64,000 nt of DNA from NCBI GenBank assembly GCA_031555735.1, contig JAVBUE010000026.1, positions 23,774 through 87,773 of the forward strand. Direction: 5' to 3'. Numbering within the stretch: position 1 is the first letter of the stretch; the number at the start of each line of letters is the position of its first letter. Positions 8,737 through 17,475 of the stretch are shown piece after piece. Origin of the DNA: JAJDIA01 sp031555735 (GTDB taxonomy: Bacteria > Bacteroidota > Bacteroidia > Bacteroidales > Tannerellaceae). Below the pieces are notes generated by a model, which was not told the origin of the DNA, searched no databases, and saw nothing but the letters and a program-made list of their open reading frames with translations. The position numbers and the translations under genes were made by a program.

Positions 8737-10074
8737 TTAAAGGTTACGAACACATGTTTTGAATTGCATACCCCGGTCTTCATAATTCCGAAACAGGTCG
8801 AAGCTGGCGCAGCAGGGAGATAAGAGTACGCTATCTCCTTTCTCCGCCAACGCATAAGCCTTACGCACTGCTTCTTCCATGGATCCTGCATCTTCTATTT
8901 TCTCTATTTTCCCGTCAAAGAATGCGTGCAGCTTCCGGTTGTCCACTCCCAGGAAGATCAACGCCCGTACTTTTTGCATCACCAGCTTCTCTATTTCGGA
9001 ATAATCGTTCCCTTTATCGGTACCCCCCAGGATCAGCACCACTTTGGTTTTCATACTTTCCAGGGCATACCAACAGGAGTTGACATTCGTCGCTTTCGAA
9101 TCGTTGATATAATCCACACCCCGTACTCTGGCTACTTTTTCCAGCCGATGCTCCACTCCTGTAAAATCGGCGAGTGATGCACGGATCTCATCATTCTGTA
9201 TGTCCACCACCTTGGCGGCAATGCCTGATGCCAGCGAGTTGTAGAGGTTATGCGTACCTGTCAGTGCCAATAAATCCTGTTCCATGGTAAATGTTCCGTT
9301 TAAGGTTTCTATAATCAGTTGATTGTTTTCGGTATATCCTTTGAGTCCCGGTTGGTATGTTTCGGCAAAAGGATAGAGGGTTGCCGCCGGTTGCCGCCGG
9401 GCGATTTCGCGGGCGATCACCGGATCATCGTTCCAGTAGATAAAAGCATCCGCTTTCGTCTGGTTTTGGATGATCCGGAATTTGGCATCCACATAGTTCT
9501 GCATGTCATATCCATACCGGTCCAGATGATCCGGGGTGATATTCAGTAAAACCGCGATATCGGCTTTGAAGGTGTACATATTGTCCAATTGGAAACTGCT
9601 CAGTTCGATCACATACCAGGCATGAGGCGATTCCGCTACCTGGTAAGCCAGGCTGTGCCCCACATTACCTGCCAGCCCGACATCTAATCCGGCCTGTTTC
9701 AGGATATGCCAGGTTAGCATCGTAGTGGTGGTCTTCCCGTTACTACCTGTAATACATATCATCCGGGCATCCGTATAACGTCCGGCGAATTCTATTTCGG
9801 AGATAATGGGGGTACCTTGTGCGATCAACCGCTGGATAATCGGCGCTTTATCGGGGATACCGGGGCTTTTGATCACTTCGTCAGCCTGCAGGATACGCGC
9901 TTCCGTATGGTCATTTTCCTCCCACCCGATCTGAAACCTGTCCAATTGTTCTTTATATTTGTCCGGGATGGCCGACAGCTCGGAGACAAACACGTCCATA
10001 CCCTGCTTTTGTGCTAACACGGCAGCTCCGGCTCCGCTTTCCCCGCCTCCCAGTATAACGATCCGTTTCTTCAT
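8737..10074 (-). CDS. murD: UDP-N-acetylmuramoyl-L-alanine--D-glutamate ligase MurD
   Basis: 445 aa cytoplasmic Mur ligase adding D-glutamate. The N-terminal nucleotide-fold start RIVILGGGESGAGAA (4-18) binds the UDP precursor. The P-loop GSNGKTTTT lies at 110-118, and LSPCCASFDLFRNYEDRG near the C-terminus is the MurD signature. It starts one base after the mraY stop and ends 11 bases before ftsW. Confidence 0.97.
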   Translation of the reverse strand: MKKRIVILGGGESGAGAAVLAQKQGMDVFVSELSAIPDKYKEQLDRFQIGWEENDHTEARILQADEVIKSPGIPDKAPIIQRLIAQGTPIISEIEFAGRYTDARMICITGSNGKTTTTMLTWHILKQAGLDVGLAGNVGHSLAYQVAESPHAWYVIELSSFQLDNMYTFKADIAVLLNITPDHLDRYGYDMQNYVDAKFRIIQNQTKADAFIYWNDDPVIAREIARRQPAATLYPFAETYQPGLKGYTENNQLIIETLNGTFTMEQDLLALTGTHNLYNSLASGIAAKVVDIQNDEIRASLADFTGVEHRLEKVARVRGVDYINDSKATNVNSCWYALESMKTKVVLILGGTDKGNDYSEIEKLVMQKVRALIFLGVDNRKLHAFFDGKIEKIEDAGSMEEAVRKAYALAEKGDSVLLSPCCASFDLFRNYEDRGMQFKTCVRNL

Positions 10075-10075
10075 C

Positions 10076-11335
10076 TTACCGCATCTTTAATGTTACAATA
10101 GTGATCACCGCCAAAATGATGCCAATCAACCAGAAACGAATCACGATCTTGGATTCGGGCACCACATTGAATGGTTTCTGAATGAGCGCCTGAATACCGG
10201 CGTTGCCTGCTTTCTGGAAATGGTGATGCAAAGGGGTCATTTTGAATATGCGCCGCCCTTCCCCGTATTTCTTTTTCGTATATTTGAAATAGGCTACCTG
10301 CAACATGACCGACAGGCTTTCCGCCAGAAACACGCCGCAGAGGATGGGGATCAGTAATTCTTTCCGGATAATGATACCGAACACAGCGATAATGCCTCCC
10401 AACGTCAGGCTGCCCGTATCCCCCATGAATACCTGGGCAGGATAGGCATTGTACCATAGGAAACCTACAGTCGCCCCGATAAAAGCGGCCGCGAATACCA
10501 CCAGTTCTTCCGCATGCGGGATAAACATGATATTCAGGAAAGAAGCAAATTCAAAGTGGGACGACATATAGGCCAGTATTCCCAGTGCCACCCCGATGAT
10601 GGCCGAGCTACCGGCCGCCAGCCCATCCAATCCGTCCGTCAGGTTCGCCCCGTTGGAAACAGCCGTTACCACCACGATCACCACAAGGACAAACACAAAC
10701 CAGGCTAACGGCTTTTTATACTCACCCGCCCATGCCACCAACATTTCATAATCGAAGTTATTCCCTTTCAGGAAGGGGATGGTTGTTTTCGTCGATTTGG
10801 TTTCATCGGTATGGAATTTCACCTCTTCCACCTGTCCCGTAGTACGTACTTCCAGGTTTTCACGGATGACCACATCCGGGCTGAGGAAAAGTACCAGGCC
10901 GACGATCAGCCCCAGCCCTACCTGTCCGATGATCTTGAATTGCCCGCGCAGGCCTTCCTTGTCTTTCTTGAATACCTTGATATAATCGTCGGCAAATCCG
11001 ATCAGTCCCAACCAGACCGTAGTGATCAGCATCAGGATGACATACACATTGTTCAGCTTCGCACATAGCAGCACGGGAACCAGGATCGCGATGATGATGA
11101 TGATTCCCCCCATCGTCGGCGTTCCTTTCTTGCTCATCTGCCCTTCCAGCCCGAGGTTACGTACGGTCTCGCCAATCTGCAATAATTGCAACCGGTCGAT
11201 GATCCTGCGTCCGATCGCCGTGGAGATGAACAACGACAGGATGAGCGCCAGTCCCGAACGAAAAGAAATATATTTGAACATCCCCGCCCCGGGGAAATCC
11301 AATTGATCTAAAAAAGAAAACAGGTAATACAGCAT
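10076..11335 (-). CDS. mraY: Phospho-N-acetylmuramoyl-pentapeptide-transferase MraY
   Basis: 419 aa integral membrane enzyme that transfers phospho-MurNAc-pentapeptide to undecaprenyl phosphate, making lipid I. The catalytic aspartate motif FADDYIKV, the NLTDGLDGLAAG loop and the HHHFQKAG histidine cluster identify the family. It is longer than the roughly 360 aa proteobacterial enzyme because of an insert around residues 150-200 (between the ADD segment and NLTDG) that carries polar sequence such as VEEVKFHTDETKSTK; a longer MraY is usual in Bacteroidetes. Confidence 0.97.
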   Translation of the reverse strand: MLYYLFSFLDQLDFPGAGMFKYISFRSGLALILSLFISTAIGRRIIDRLQLLQIGETVRNLGLEGQMSKKGTPTMGGIIIIIAILVPVLLCAKLNNVYVILMLITTVWLGLIGFADDYIKVFKKDKEGLRGQFKIIGQVGLGLIVGLVLFLSPDVVIRENLEVRTTGQVEEVKFHTDETKSTKTTIPFLKGNNFDYEMLVAWAGEYKKPLAWFVFVLVVIVVVTAVSNGANLTDGLDGLAAGSSAIIGVALGILAYMSSHFEFASFLNIMFIPHAEELVVFAAAFIGATVGFLWYNAYPAQVFMGDTGSLTLGGIIAVFGIIIRKELLIPILCGVFLAESLSVMLQVAYFKYTKKKYGEGRRIFKMTPLHHHFQKAGNAGIQALIQKPFNVVPESKIVIRFWLIGIILAVITIVTLKMR

Positions 11336-11339
11336 GATA

Positions 11340-12821
11340 CTATGAGTGTTGGGTGGTGAAAATCTCTCGTATGATCTTCCGGTCGTCGAAAGGATGCTTC
11401 ACACCCTTCACTTCCTGGTAATCCTCGTGACCCTTGCCGGCGACAAGGATTACATCGCCTTTTTGTGCCAGCAGGATAGCTGTACGGATCGCCTGAATCC
11501 GGTCGGGAATACACGTCGTTTTTTCCAGATAGGCAGGTGACAGTCCGGCAACCATATCCTGAATAATCGCATCGGGATCTTCATACCGGGGGTTGTCGGA
11601 GGTGAGGATCACCACGTCGCTACCCCTGGCTGCTTCCTTTGCCATCAATGGTCGCTTCCCTTTGTCGCGGTTACCGCCGGCGCCAACAACGGTAATGATA
11701 CGGCCTCCCCCGTTCAATACCTCGTGTATCCCATTGAGGACATTGGTCAACGCATCCGGGGTATGCGCGTAATCCACGATCGCCGTATAACCGCGGGGAG
11801 AGGCGATCGTCTCGAACCGTCCCGACACCGAACGCAGCACACTCAGCACCAGCAACACCTCTTCTGGCTTCTTACCCAAGGATACCGCCGCTCCATACAC
11901 GGCCAACAGGTTATAAGCATTGAAACGTCCCACAAAGTGGGTACATACTTCCGTATTATTAATAAGCAGCTCCGTACCATCGAAATGAGACTCCATGATT
12001 TTACCTTTGAAGTCGGCCATTCGCAGGAGTGAATAGGTCCGTTTCCGGGCTGCGGTATTTTGTACCATTACCAGTCCGTTCTTATCGTCTGCATTAGTCA
12101 GCGCGAAGGCCGTGGCAGGCAGATGGTCGAAAAAAGCTTTCTTAGCTTTCAGGTAATTCTCCACCGTGAGGTGGTAGTCCAAGTGGTCACGGGTCAGATT
12201 GGTAAATATCCCTCCGTCGAACGACAGGCCGCTGATCCGTTTCTGATCCACGGCATGGGAACTGACCTCCATGAAGGCATGACTACACCCCGCCTCCACC
12301 ATCCGGTGCAACAGCGACTGGAGGGTGAGTGAATCGGGGGTGGTATGATCTGTCGGTACGGGCATATCATCGATATAATTGCATACGGTAGAGATCAGTC
12401 CCGTTTTATGCCCCATCAGGCGGAACATTTCATACAGAAGCGTCGCAATGGTAGTTTTTCCATTGGTGCCGGTAACTCCCACCAGGGTCAGTTTGTCCGA
12501 AGGATAGCCATACCAGGCGGCAGCCAGTTTACCCAACGCATCCGCGGGGTCTTTCACTTGTACAAACACCGGCTGCTGCGCGAAAGAGGCGGCCTCTTCT
12601 TCGGTAAGCGAAGGCAACACCTGGCACACGACCGCGGCCGCTCCCTGTCGCAAAGCAGCCGGGATATAATCGTGCCCGTCAACGGACGTACCTTTGACGG
12701 CTACAAATAAGGTACCCTTCTCTACCCGGCGTGAATCAGACTGGATACCGGTAATCACAACCGGGCCGATTTCCGATACCATCGCCACATCCAACGCGTT
12801 TATCAATTGTTTCAGTTCCAT
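11340..12821 (-). CDS. murE: UDP-MurNAc-tripeptide synthetase MurE (meso-DAP type)
   Basis: 493 aa Mur ligase adding the third stem residue. The P-loop GTNGKTT is at 118-124, and the substrate-specificity motif DNPR is at 409-412. DNPR is characteristic of enzymes that add meso-diaminopimelate, so this organism should have DAP-type peptidoglycan. ATPase-coupled residues HTPDALTN and GCGGNRDKGKRP-like (GAGGNRDKGKRP) are in place. Gaps of 2 and 4 bases to ftsI and mraY indicate one operon. Confidence 0.97.
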   Translation of the reverse strand: MELKQLINALDVAMVSEIGPVVITGIQSDSRRVEKGTLFVAVKGTSVDGHDYIPAALRQGAAAVVCQVLPSLTEEEAASFAQQPVFVQVKDPADALGKLAAAWYGYPSDKLTLVGVTGTNGKTTIATLLYEMFRLMGHKTGLISTVCNYIDDMPVPTDHTTPDSLTLQSLLHRMVEAGCSHAFMEVSSHAVDQKRISGLSFDGGIFTNLTRDHLDYHLTVENYLKAKKAFFDHLPATAFALTNADDKNGLVMVQNTAARKRTYSLLRMADFKGKIMESHFDGTELLINNTEVCTHFVGRFNAYNLLAVYGAAVSLGKKPEEVLLVLSVLRSVSGRFETIASPRGYTAIVDYAHTPDALTNVLNGIHEVLNGGGRIITVVGAGGNRDKGKRPLMAKEAARGSDVVILTSDNPRYEDPDAIIQDMVAGLSPAYLEKTTCIPDRIQAIRTAILLAQKGDVILVAGKGHEDYQEVKGVKHPFDDRKIIREIFTTQHS

Positions 12822-12823
12822 AC

Positions 12824-14998
12824 TTATCTCAATGTTAATAAGACCGTTTGCCCCTTTACTGCCCGCTGTCCGGAAGGAATGCTCTGCGAGACGATTCTTC
12901 CGGCTCCCGACAAGGAGACCTGCAGGCCAGCCTGCTCCATCAGGAAAACGCCATCCTTCGCTCCCATGCCGATCACATTGGGTATTAATCCTTCCCGCAC
13001 CGTGAGATCCGACAGTTGTATCCTGCCTTGCTCGATCTGAGATTCGGCCTGCACCCAGGACGAATGTACATCCCGGGAAGAATAATCGATATCCAGTTTA
13101 TCCATTACCGTCTCCAACGCACCTATATCTCCTTTCATCACAACCGGAACAGCGACAGCCATCGAATCCCTATCCATCTTCCGCACATTCACCACGGTAT
13201 GGGTGGCATAGATCTTTTCGGCGATCGCTTTGACCACGGCGCCCGACATGGTGCCTCCCGAAGGATAACCGATACGGGGACGGCGGATCACCACAATGCA
13301 GGTGTATTGCGGATCGTCTGCCGGGAAGTAACCGCAGAACGACACCTGATGTCCGCTGGTGCGATACACGCCACCCGATGCGATCTGCGCCGTACCGGTT
13401 TTTCCGGCGATCCGGACGGCGTCGGAAAATACCGGCGCTCCCGTTCCTTTTTCAACTACGCCCAATAACATATCCTGGATAATCCGTAAGGTCTTGTCCG
13501 AGCAGATAGACGATTTGATCACCTCCGGAGAAAAACTACGGTACTCTTCCCCGTTCTGCAGGATAGCACGCGTAAACATCGGCCGCATCATCTTCCCGTT
13601 ATTGGCGATCGCATTGAAGAACGCCAGCGTCTGGATCGGGGGTATCTGTGTTTCATAGCCGAATGAGATCCAGGGTAAACTGAGCTGCGACCAGTACTGA
13701 TCCTTATTTTTCGGATGTTTGATCTTGGCGCGTCCGGCTCCGGGTATTTCCAGATGAAGGTCTTCTGTCATACCGATGCGATACAGTCCATCGATGTATT
13801 TGGAGGGGCTGTTTTCATATCCTCGCAAGATAAGTTTGGCAACTCCGATATTCGACGAAAACCAGATCGCCTGTTCAGCCGTGATCCGTCCGTAACCGCC
13901 CTTGTTGCTGTTGTGGTCGGTCATACGCGCTCCTTTATACATAAACACTCCGTTGCCTGTGTCCACCGAATCACCGGGATGGCAGACTCCGTCTTCCAAC
14001 GCGACCATCATCGACGCTACTTTAAAGGTGGAACCCGGCTCTATCTCATCAGCCACCGCATGGTTTTTCGTTTCAGCATACTGCCCTTCGCCGACACGTG
14101 CCATATTGGTAATTGCCTTGATCTCTCCTGTGGACACCTCCATGACGACCGCCGTACCCGATTCCGCATCGATCTCCCGCAGTTTATCGACCAGCGATTT
14201 TTCGGTGATATCCTGTATATTGATATTGATCGTGGTAACCAAGTCCATTCCGGGCACGGGCTCAATCTCTGCCACACCTGTCCATCGCCCTTCAATACGC
14301 TTGATGGCATTCAATCCCGGTTGGCCGCGAAGGAGGGAATCATACTGCAATTCGAGGCCATTCTTCCCTTTCGTGACCCCTTCCACCTCGATCTCACCAT
14401 AGATATCTCCGATGGTGCGTGAGGCCAGGGTGCCGAACGGTTTTTGCCGGCGCACCATTTCACGGGTATAAAAACCGCTGCGGTTTGCTCCCAGGCGGAC
14501 AAAGGGAAATTTCCGGATGGCCTTGAGGTCTGTATAGGATACCTGCCCGTTATAAATAAGGTATTGGCGACTTTTCTTACTGCTTTTCTGACCGTTGACC
14601 AGGTGTGCTTTGTAGGCGGCCGGCGTACGGTCTTTCAGCAGATGCGACAAACAATACGCCAGGGAATCCACATTGTTGTTTTTCCCCTTGTAAAAAGAAT
14701 CTACCTTAAAACCTTCGGCCATAAAATCCAGGTACATATAATAACGAGGCACACTGGTCGCCATCAACTTTCCATCGGACGAATAAATATTTCCGCGCCC
14801 GGGAAGCACCAGTCTGTTGGGCAATTTGGTGTTTTCCGCCAGTTTCATCCATTTGTCACGTTCGACAAAGGCTGTATTAATAGCCTGCATCAGGATGAAT
14901 ACGGCCAGTGTGCCCAGCAGCAAGACAACCACAAAGTAACTCATCAGGATACGGTTGCCTTTGGGTTCATTCCCCTGATCAGTTTTTCCTTCTGCCAT
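12824..14998 (-). CDS. ftsI: Division transpeptidase FtsI (class B PBP) with C-terminal PASTA domain
   Basis: 724 aa class B penicillin-binding protein, the septal transpeptidase partner of FtsW. One N-terminal transmembrane helix lies at about 19-41. The dimerisation/pedestal region with RGNIYSSDG is at 68-76. The catalytic motifs are S323-TFK (SxxK), SSN at 381-383 (SxN) and KTG at 533-535. A PASTA-type domain fills about the last 70 residues (VPNVIGMGAKDG-like to QTVLLTLR); it may sense or bind muropeptide. PASTA-tailed FtsI proteins are usual in Bacteroidetes but not in E. coli. Confidence 0.97.
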   Translation of the reverse strand: MAEGKTDQGNEPKGNRILMSYFVVVLLLGTLAVFILMQAINTAFVERDKWMKLAENTKLPNRLVLPGRGNIYSSDGKLMATSVPRYYMYLDFMAEGFKVDSFYKGKNNNVDSLAYCLSHLLKDRTPAAYKAHLVNGQKSSKKSRQYLIYNGQVSYTDLKAIRKFPFVRLGANRSGFYTREMVRRQKPFGTLASRTIGDIYGEIEVEGVTKGKNGLELQYDSLLRGQPGLNAIKRIEGRWTGVAEIEPVPGMDLVTTININIQDITEKSLVDKLREIDAESGTAVVMEVSTGEIKAITNMARVGEGQYAETKNHAVADEIEPGSTFKVASMMVALEDGVCHPGDSVDTGNGVFMYKGARMTDHNSNKGGYGRITAEQAIWFSSNIGVAKLILRGYENSPSKYIDGLYRIGMTEDLHLEIPGAGRAKIKHPKNKDQYWSQLSLPWISFGYETQIPPIQTLAFFNAIANNGKMMRPMFTRAILQNGEEYRSFSPEVIKSSICSDKTLRIIQDMLLGVVEKGTGAPVFSDAVRIAGKTGTAQIASGGVYRTSGHQVSFCGYFPADDPQYTCIVVIRRPRIGYPSGGTMSGAVVKAIAEKIYATHTVVNVRKMDRDSMAVAVPVVMKGDIGALETVMDKLDIDYSSRDVHSSWVQAESQIEQGRIQLSDLTVREGLIPNVIGMGAKDGVFLMEQAGLQVSLSGAGRIVSQSIPSGQRAVKGQTVLLTLR

Positions 14999-15003
14999 AC
15001 CGG

Positions 15004-15360
15004 TTATTTAAAAAGTTCATACGGCGGTGTTTTCGCCGTTTCCAAGTCAATTCCCTGTTCTTCAATCAGCCATTCAATCTGCGACTGGCGACTATTCCCC
15101 GTCAGTTCCGAGGAAATGGAGAGCGATTCAAACCGCACATCCCGCAAGCGTTGTTGCAGGCGGTCGATTTGTCCGAGTTTTTGCATGCAGGAATACCTGT
15201 TTCCGATGAAAAAGAACACCAGGATGACGATCAGCACGATCATTCGTGTATGCCGCAGGATAAAATCCTCTTTCAGGATCCCACCCCCCAGAATATATAA
15301 AAGAGAGAACCGCCGCTCTTTTTTACGCTTTTTCTTTTCTTGTTTTACGTTGTCATCCAT
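15004..15360 (-). CDS. ftsL: Cell division protein FtsL (FtsL-like)
   Basis: 118 aa bitopic protein: basic cytoplasmic tail rich in Lys/Arg (QEKKKRKKERR), one transmembrane helix at about 40-60 (MIVLIVILVFFFIGN), then a periplasmic leucine-zipper-like coiled coil with RLQQRLRDVRFESL. FtsL has little sequence conservation, so the assignment comes from topology, size and its position between rsmH and ftsI. It should activate FtsWI through FtsQLB. Confidence 0.88.
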   Translation of the reverse strand: MDDNVKQEKKKRKKERRFSLLYILGGGILKEDFILRHTRMIVLIVILVFFFIGNRYSCMQKLGQIDRLQQRLRDVRFESLSISSELTGNSRQSQIEWLIEEQGIDLETAKTPPYELFK

Positions 15361-15411
15361 ATCACCCCAAATATCGCCTTATTAACCATTAAACAACTGC
15401 TTTGTTCCGGA

Positions 15412-16350
15412 TCACGGCTGATTTACTTCAGCCACACGCAGTTTGGCGCTCCGCGCCCGCGGATTCGCCTCGATTTCTTCTGCTGAGGGAACGATGGCTT
15501 TCGTGTGAACCAACCGGAAGGGACTCAGGATGTTCCCGTAAAAGTCCTGCTCACTCTTTCCCTCAAAATTACCCGTCTTCAGGAAATTCTTCACCAGGCG
15601 ATCTTCCAACGAGTGATAAGTGATCACTACCAGTCGTCCACCCGGTTTTAACACCTTCAACGACTGCTCCAACATTTCCTTCAGCGCCCTCATTTCATCA
15701 TTCACTTCAATCCGCAACGCCTGAAAGGCCTGGGCCAGGTTTTTCTTCTCTTTTTCTTTTTTACCGATAAGCGGTCTCACCACCTCCAGGAAGTCTTCGA
15801 TGGTATGCAACGGCTTTACGGCACGGGCGCGAGCCAACGCTGATGCCAGGCGGCGGGCTGTTTTCAGTTCGCCATAGTAGTAAAACAGGTCGGCCAGCGC
15901 CTCTTCCGAATAGGTATTCACCACCTCTGCCGCTGTTTTTCCGGACCGGGTATTCATCCGCATATCCAACAATCCGTCAAATCGGAAAGAAAACCCCCTT
16001 TCCTTATCATCAAAATGATGGGACGATACACCGAGGTCGGCCAACAACCCGTCCACACCTCCCGTCTTGCCATGATAACGCATGAGATGATACAGGAAAC
16101 GGAAGTTGCTCCGCACAAACACAAACCGGTCGTCGTCCGGCACATTGTTTTCCGCATCCGCATCCTGGTCGAACCCATACAAGACCCCTTTCTTCCCAAG
16201 CAGCCGCAACAATTCACGGGAATGTCCGCCTCCCCCGAACGTCACATCCACATACACACCCTCCGGGCGGATCGCCAGGCCATCCATCGATTCCCGCAAC
16301 ATCACTGGTACATGATAGTCGGGCTGCCGTATTTTTACTCCCTTTTCCAC
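15412..16350 (-). CDS. rsmH: 16S rRNA (cytosine(1402)-N(4))-methyltransferase RsmH, GTG start
   Basis: 312 aa SAM-dependent methyltransferase modifying C1402 of 16S rRNA. The SAM motif YVDVTFGGGGHSRELL, GLLADLGVSSHHFD and RGFSFRFDGLLDMRM are the MraW/RsmH signatures. The start is a GTG at 16350: the codon directly before it in frame is TAA, and the next ATG falls inside the conserved YHVPVML block, so no longer or better start exists. An AAGGA stretch lies about 10 bases upstream. It is the first gene of the dcw cluster here; mraZ, usually upstream, is absent. Confidence 0.96.
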   Translation of the reverse strand: MEKGVKIRQPDYHVPVMLRESMDGLAIRPEGVYVDVTFGGGGHSRELLRLLGKKGVLYGFDQDADAENNVPDDDRFVFVRSNFRFLYHLMRYHGKTGGVDGLLADLGVSSHHFDDKERGFSFRFDGLLDMRMNTRSGKTAAEVVNTYSEEALADLFYYYGELKTARRLASALARARAVKPLHTIEDFLEVVRPLIGKKEKEKKNLAQAFQALRIEVNDEMRALKEMLEQSLKVLKPGGRLVVITYHSLEDRLVKNFLKTGNFEGKSEQDFYGNILSPFRLVHTKAIVPSAEEIEANPRARSAKLRVAEVNQP

Positions 16351-16620
16351 TTAAAGAATTCCTTAAACAAAACGTCATATTCGCTTGATCTGCATATATA
16401 TGCCGTTTTATTCTGTAAAAATACACATTTATTAAAATACATTCCAAATTTTCGACAGGAAAAGTGATAAAAAGTTTTCAACACCCCGGAAATAGCTCAT
16501 CCGTCCAACACACTTCCCTGATTTGACCCGTGTTCCTATCGTCTGATATGTAGAAAAAAACTGGAAAGATGTTGGATTTTAATTTTATGATTTATCTTTG
16601 TCCATGATTAAGGAAACTAA
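16351..16620. other. Divergent intergenic region between rsmH and glsA
   Basis: 270 AT-rich bases serve both the division cluster (minus) and glsA (plus). A good plus-strand promoter is visible (see separate entry); I found no exact TAnnTTTG on the minus strand. No CCCA or TGGG occurs anywhere in the interval, so the direct TGGG repeats that MraZ binds in other bacteria are missing. The space is too short to contain mraZ. Confidence 0.6.
16572..16600 (+). promoter_or_regulatory. Predicted promoter of glsA
   Basis: TATCTTTG at 16593-16600 matches the Bacteroidetes -7 box TAnnTTTG, with a TTG at 16572-16574 at about the right distance for the -33 element. The glsA ATG follows at 16621. Confidence 0.6.
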
Positions 16621-17457
16621 ATGATGTACGGAGAAGGATATACGCAATATATCAATATCAAACAAATTCTCAAAGCAAAAGCTCCATCTGTCGCAGGGAA
16701 GATTCCCGGCTTTGTGATAAATTACCTGATTCGCATCCTTCACCAGGATGAGCTTAATTATATCTTAAACCATTACCACGACTTCGATGGGGTTGATTTT
16801 ATGAGAGAACTGATCCGGTATTTCGACCTGAAACTGGAGTTATCCGGCGAAGAAAACATCCCGTCCCAGGGACGTTATATCTTTGCCTCCAACCACCCCT
16901 TGGGAGGATTGGACGGTATATGCCTGTCGGCTGTCGTAGGGGATAAGTTCGACGGTAAGATCCGATACCTCGTCAACGACTTGTTACTTTTCATTCCGAA
17001 CCTGCGGTCAATCTTCATCCCAGTCAACAAACACGGCAAGCAGGCCAGGCAGACGGCTCAACTGACAGAAGAGGCGTACGCGTCCGACAACCAGATCATC
17101 ACCTTTCCTGCCGGGCTCTGTTCCCGAAAAACAGCGAAAGGCATTATCGACCTGGAATGGAAGAAATCCTTTATACAGAAAGCGATCGAATATCAGCGGG
17201 ACATCATACCTGTTTATTTTGAAGGGGCAAATTCCTCCTTTTTCTACAACATCGCCAACCTGCGTAAAAGATTGGGGATACAGATGAATTATGAGATGCT
17301 TTACCTCTCCGATGAAGTCTTCAGGGCCAAACATGCTTCTTTCCGCATTCATTTTGGTCAACCGATCCCCTGGCAAACATTTGACAGCAGCAAAAAACAG
17401 GGCGAGTGGGCCGAATGGGTAAAAAACACGGTCTATACATTGAAAAAACAGTTCTAA
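16621..17457 (+). CDS. glsA: Glycine-lipid O-acyltransferase GlsA (PlsC/LPLAT-like)
   Basis: 278 aa acyltransferase of the lysophospholipid acyltransferase fold. The acyl-CoA/ACP catalytic region reads SNHPLGGLDG at about residues 93-102: histidine and aspartate are separated by five residues rather than the four of classical HX4D motifs, a spacing I associate with this subfamily. TFPAGLCSRK is the downstream conserved block. In Bacteroides thetaiotaomicron the GlsB/GlsA pair makes mono- and diacylated glycine lipids; here glsB follows after 18 bases. Function is by homology and neighbourhood. A generic 1-acylglycerol acyltransferase is the alternative. Confidence 0.85.
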   Translation: MMYGEGYTQYINIKQILKAKAPSVAGKIPGFVINYLIRILHQDELNYILNHYHDFDGVDFMRELIRYFDLKLELSGEENIPSQGRYIFASNHPLGGLDGICLSAVVGDKFDGKIRYLVNDLLLFIPNLRSIFIPVNKHGKQARQTAQLTEEAYASDNQIITFPAGLCSRKTAKGIIDLEWKKSFIQKAIEYQRDIIPVYFEGANSSFFYNIANLRKRLGIQMNYEMLYLSDEVFRAKHASFRIHFGQPIPWQTFDSSKKQGEWAEWVKNTVYTLKKQF

Positions 17458-17475
17458 CACACAGCATCACACTAT

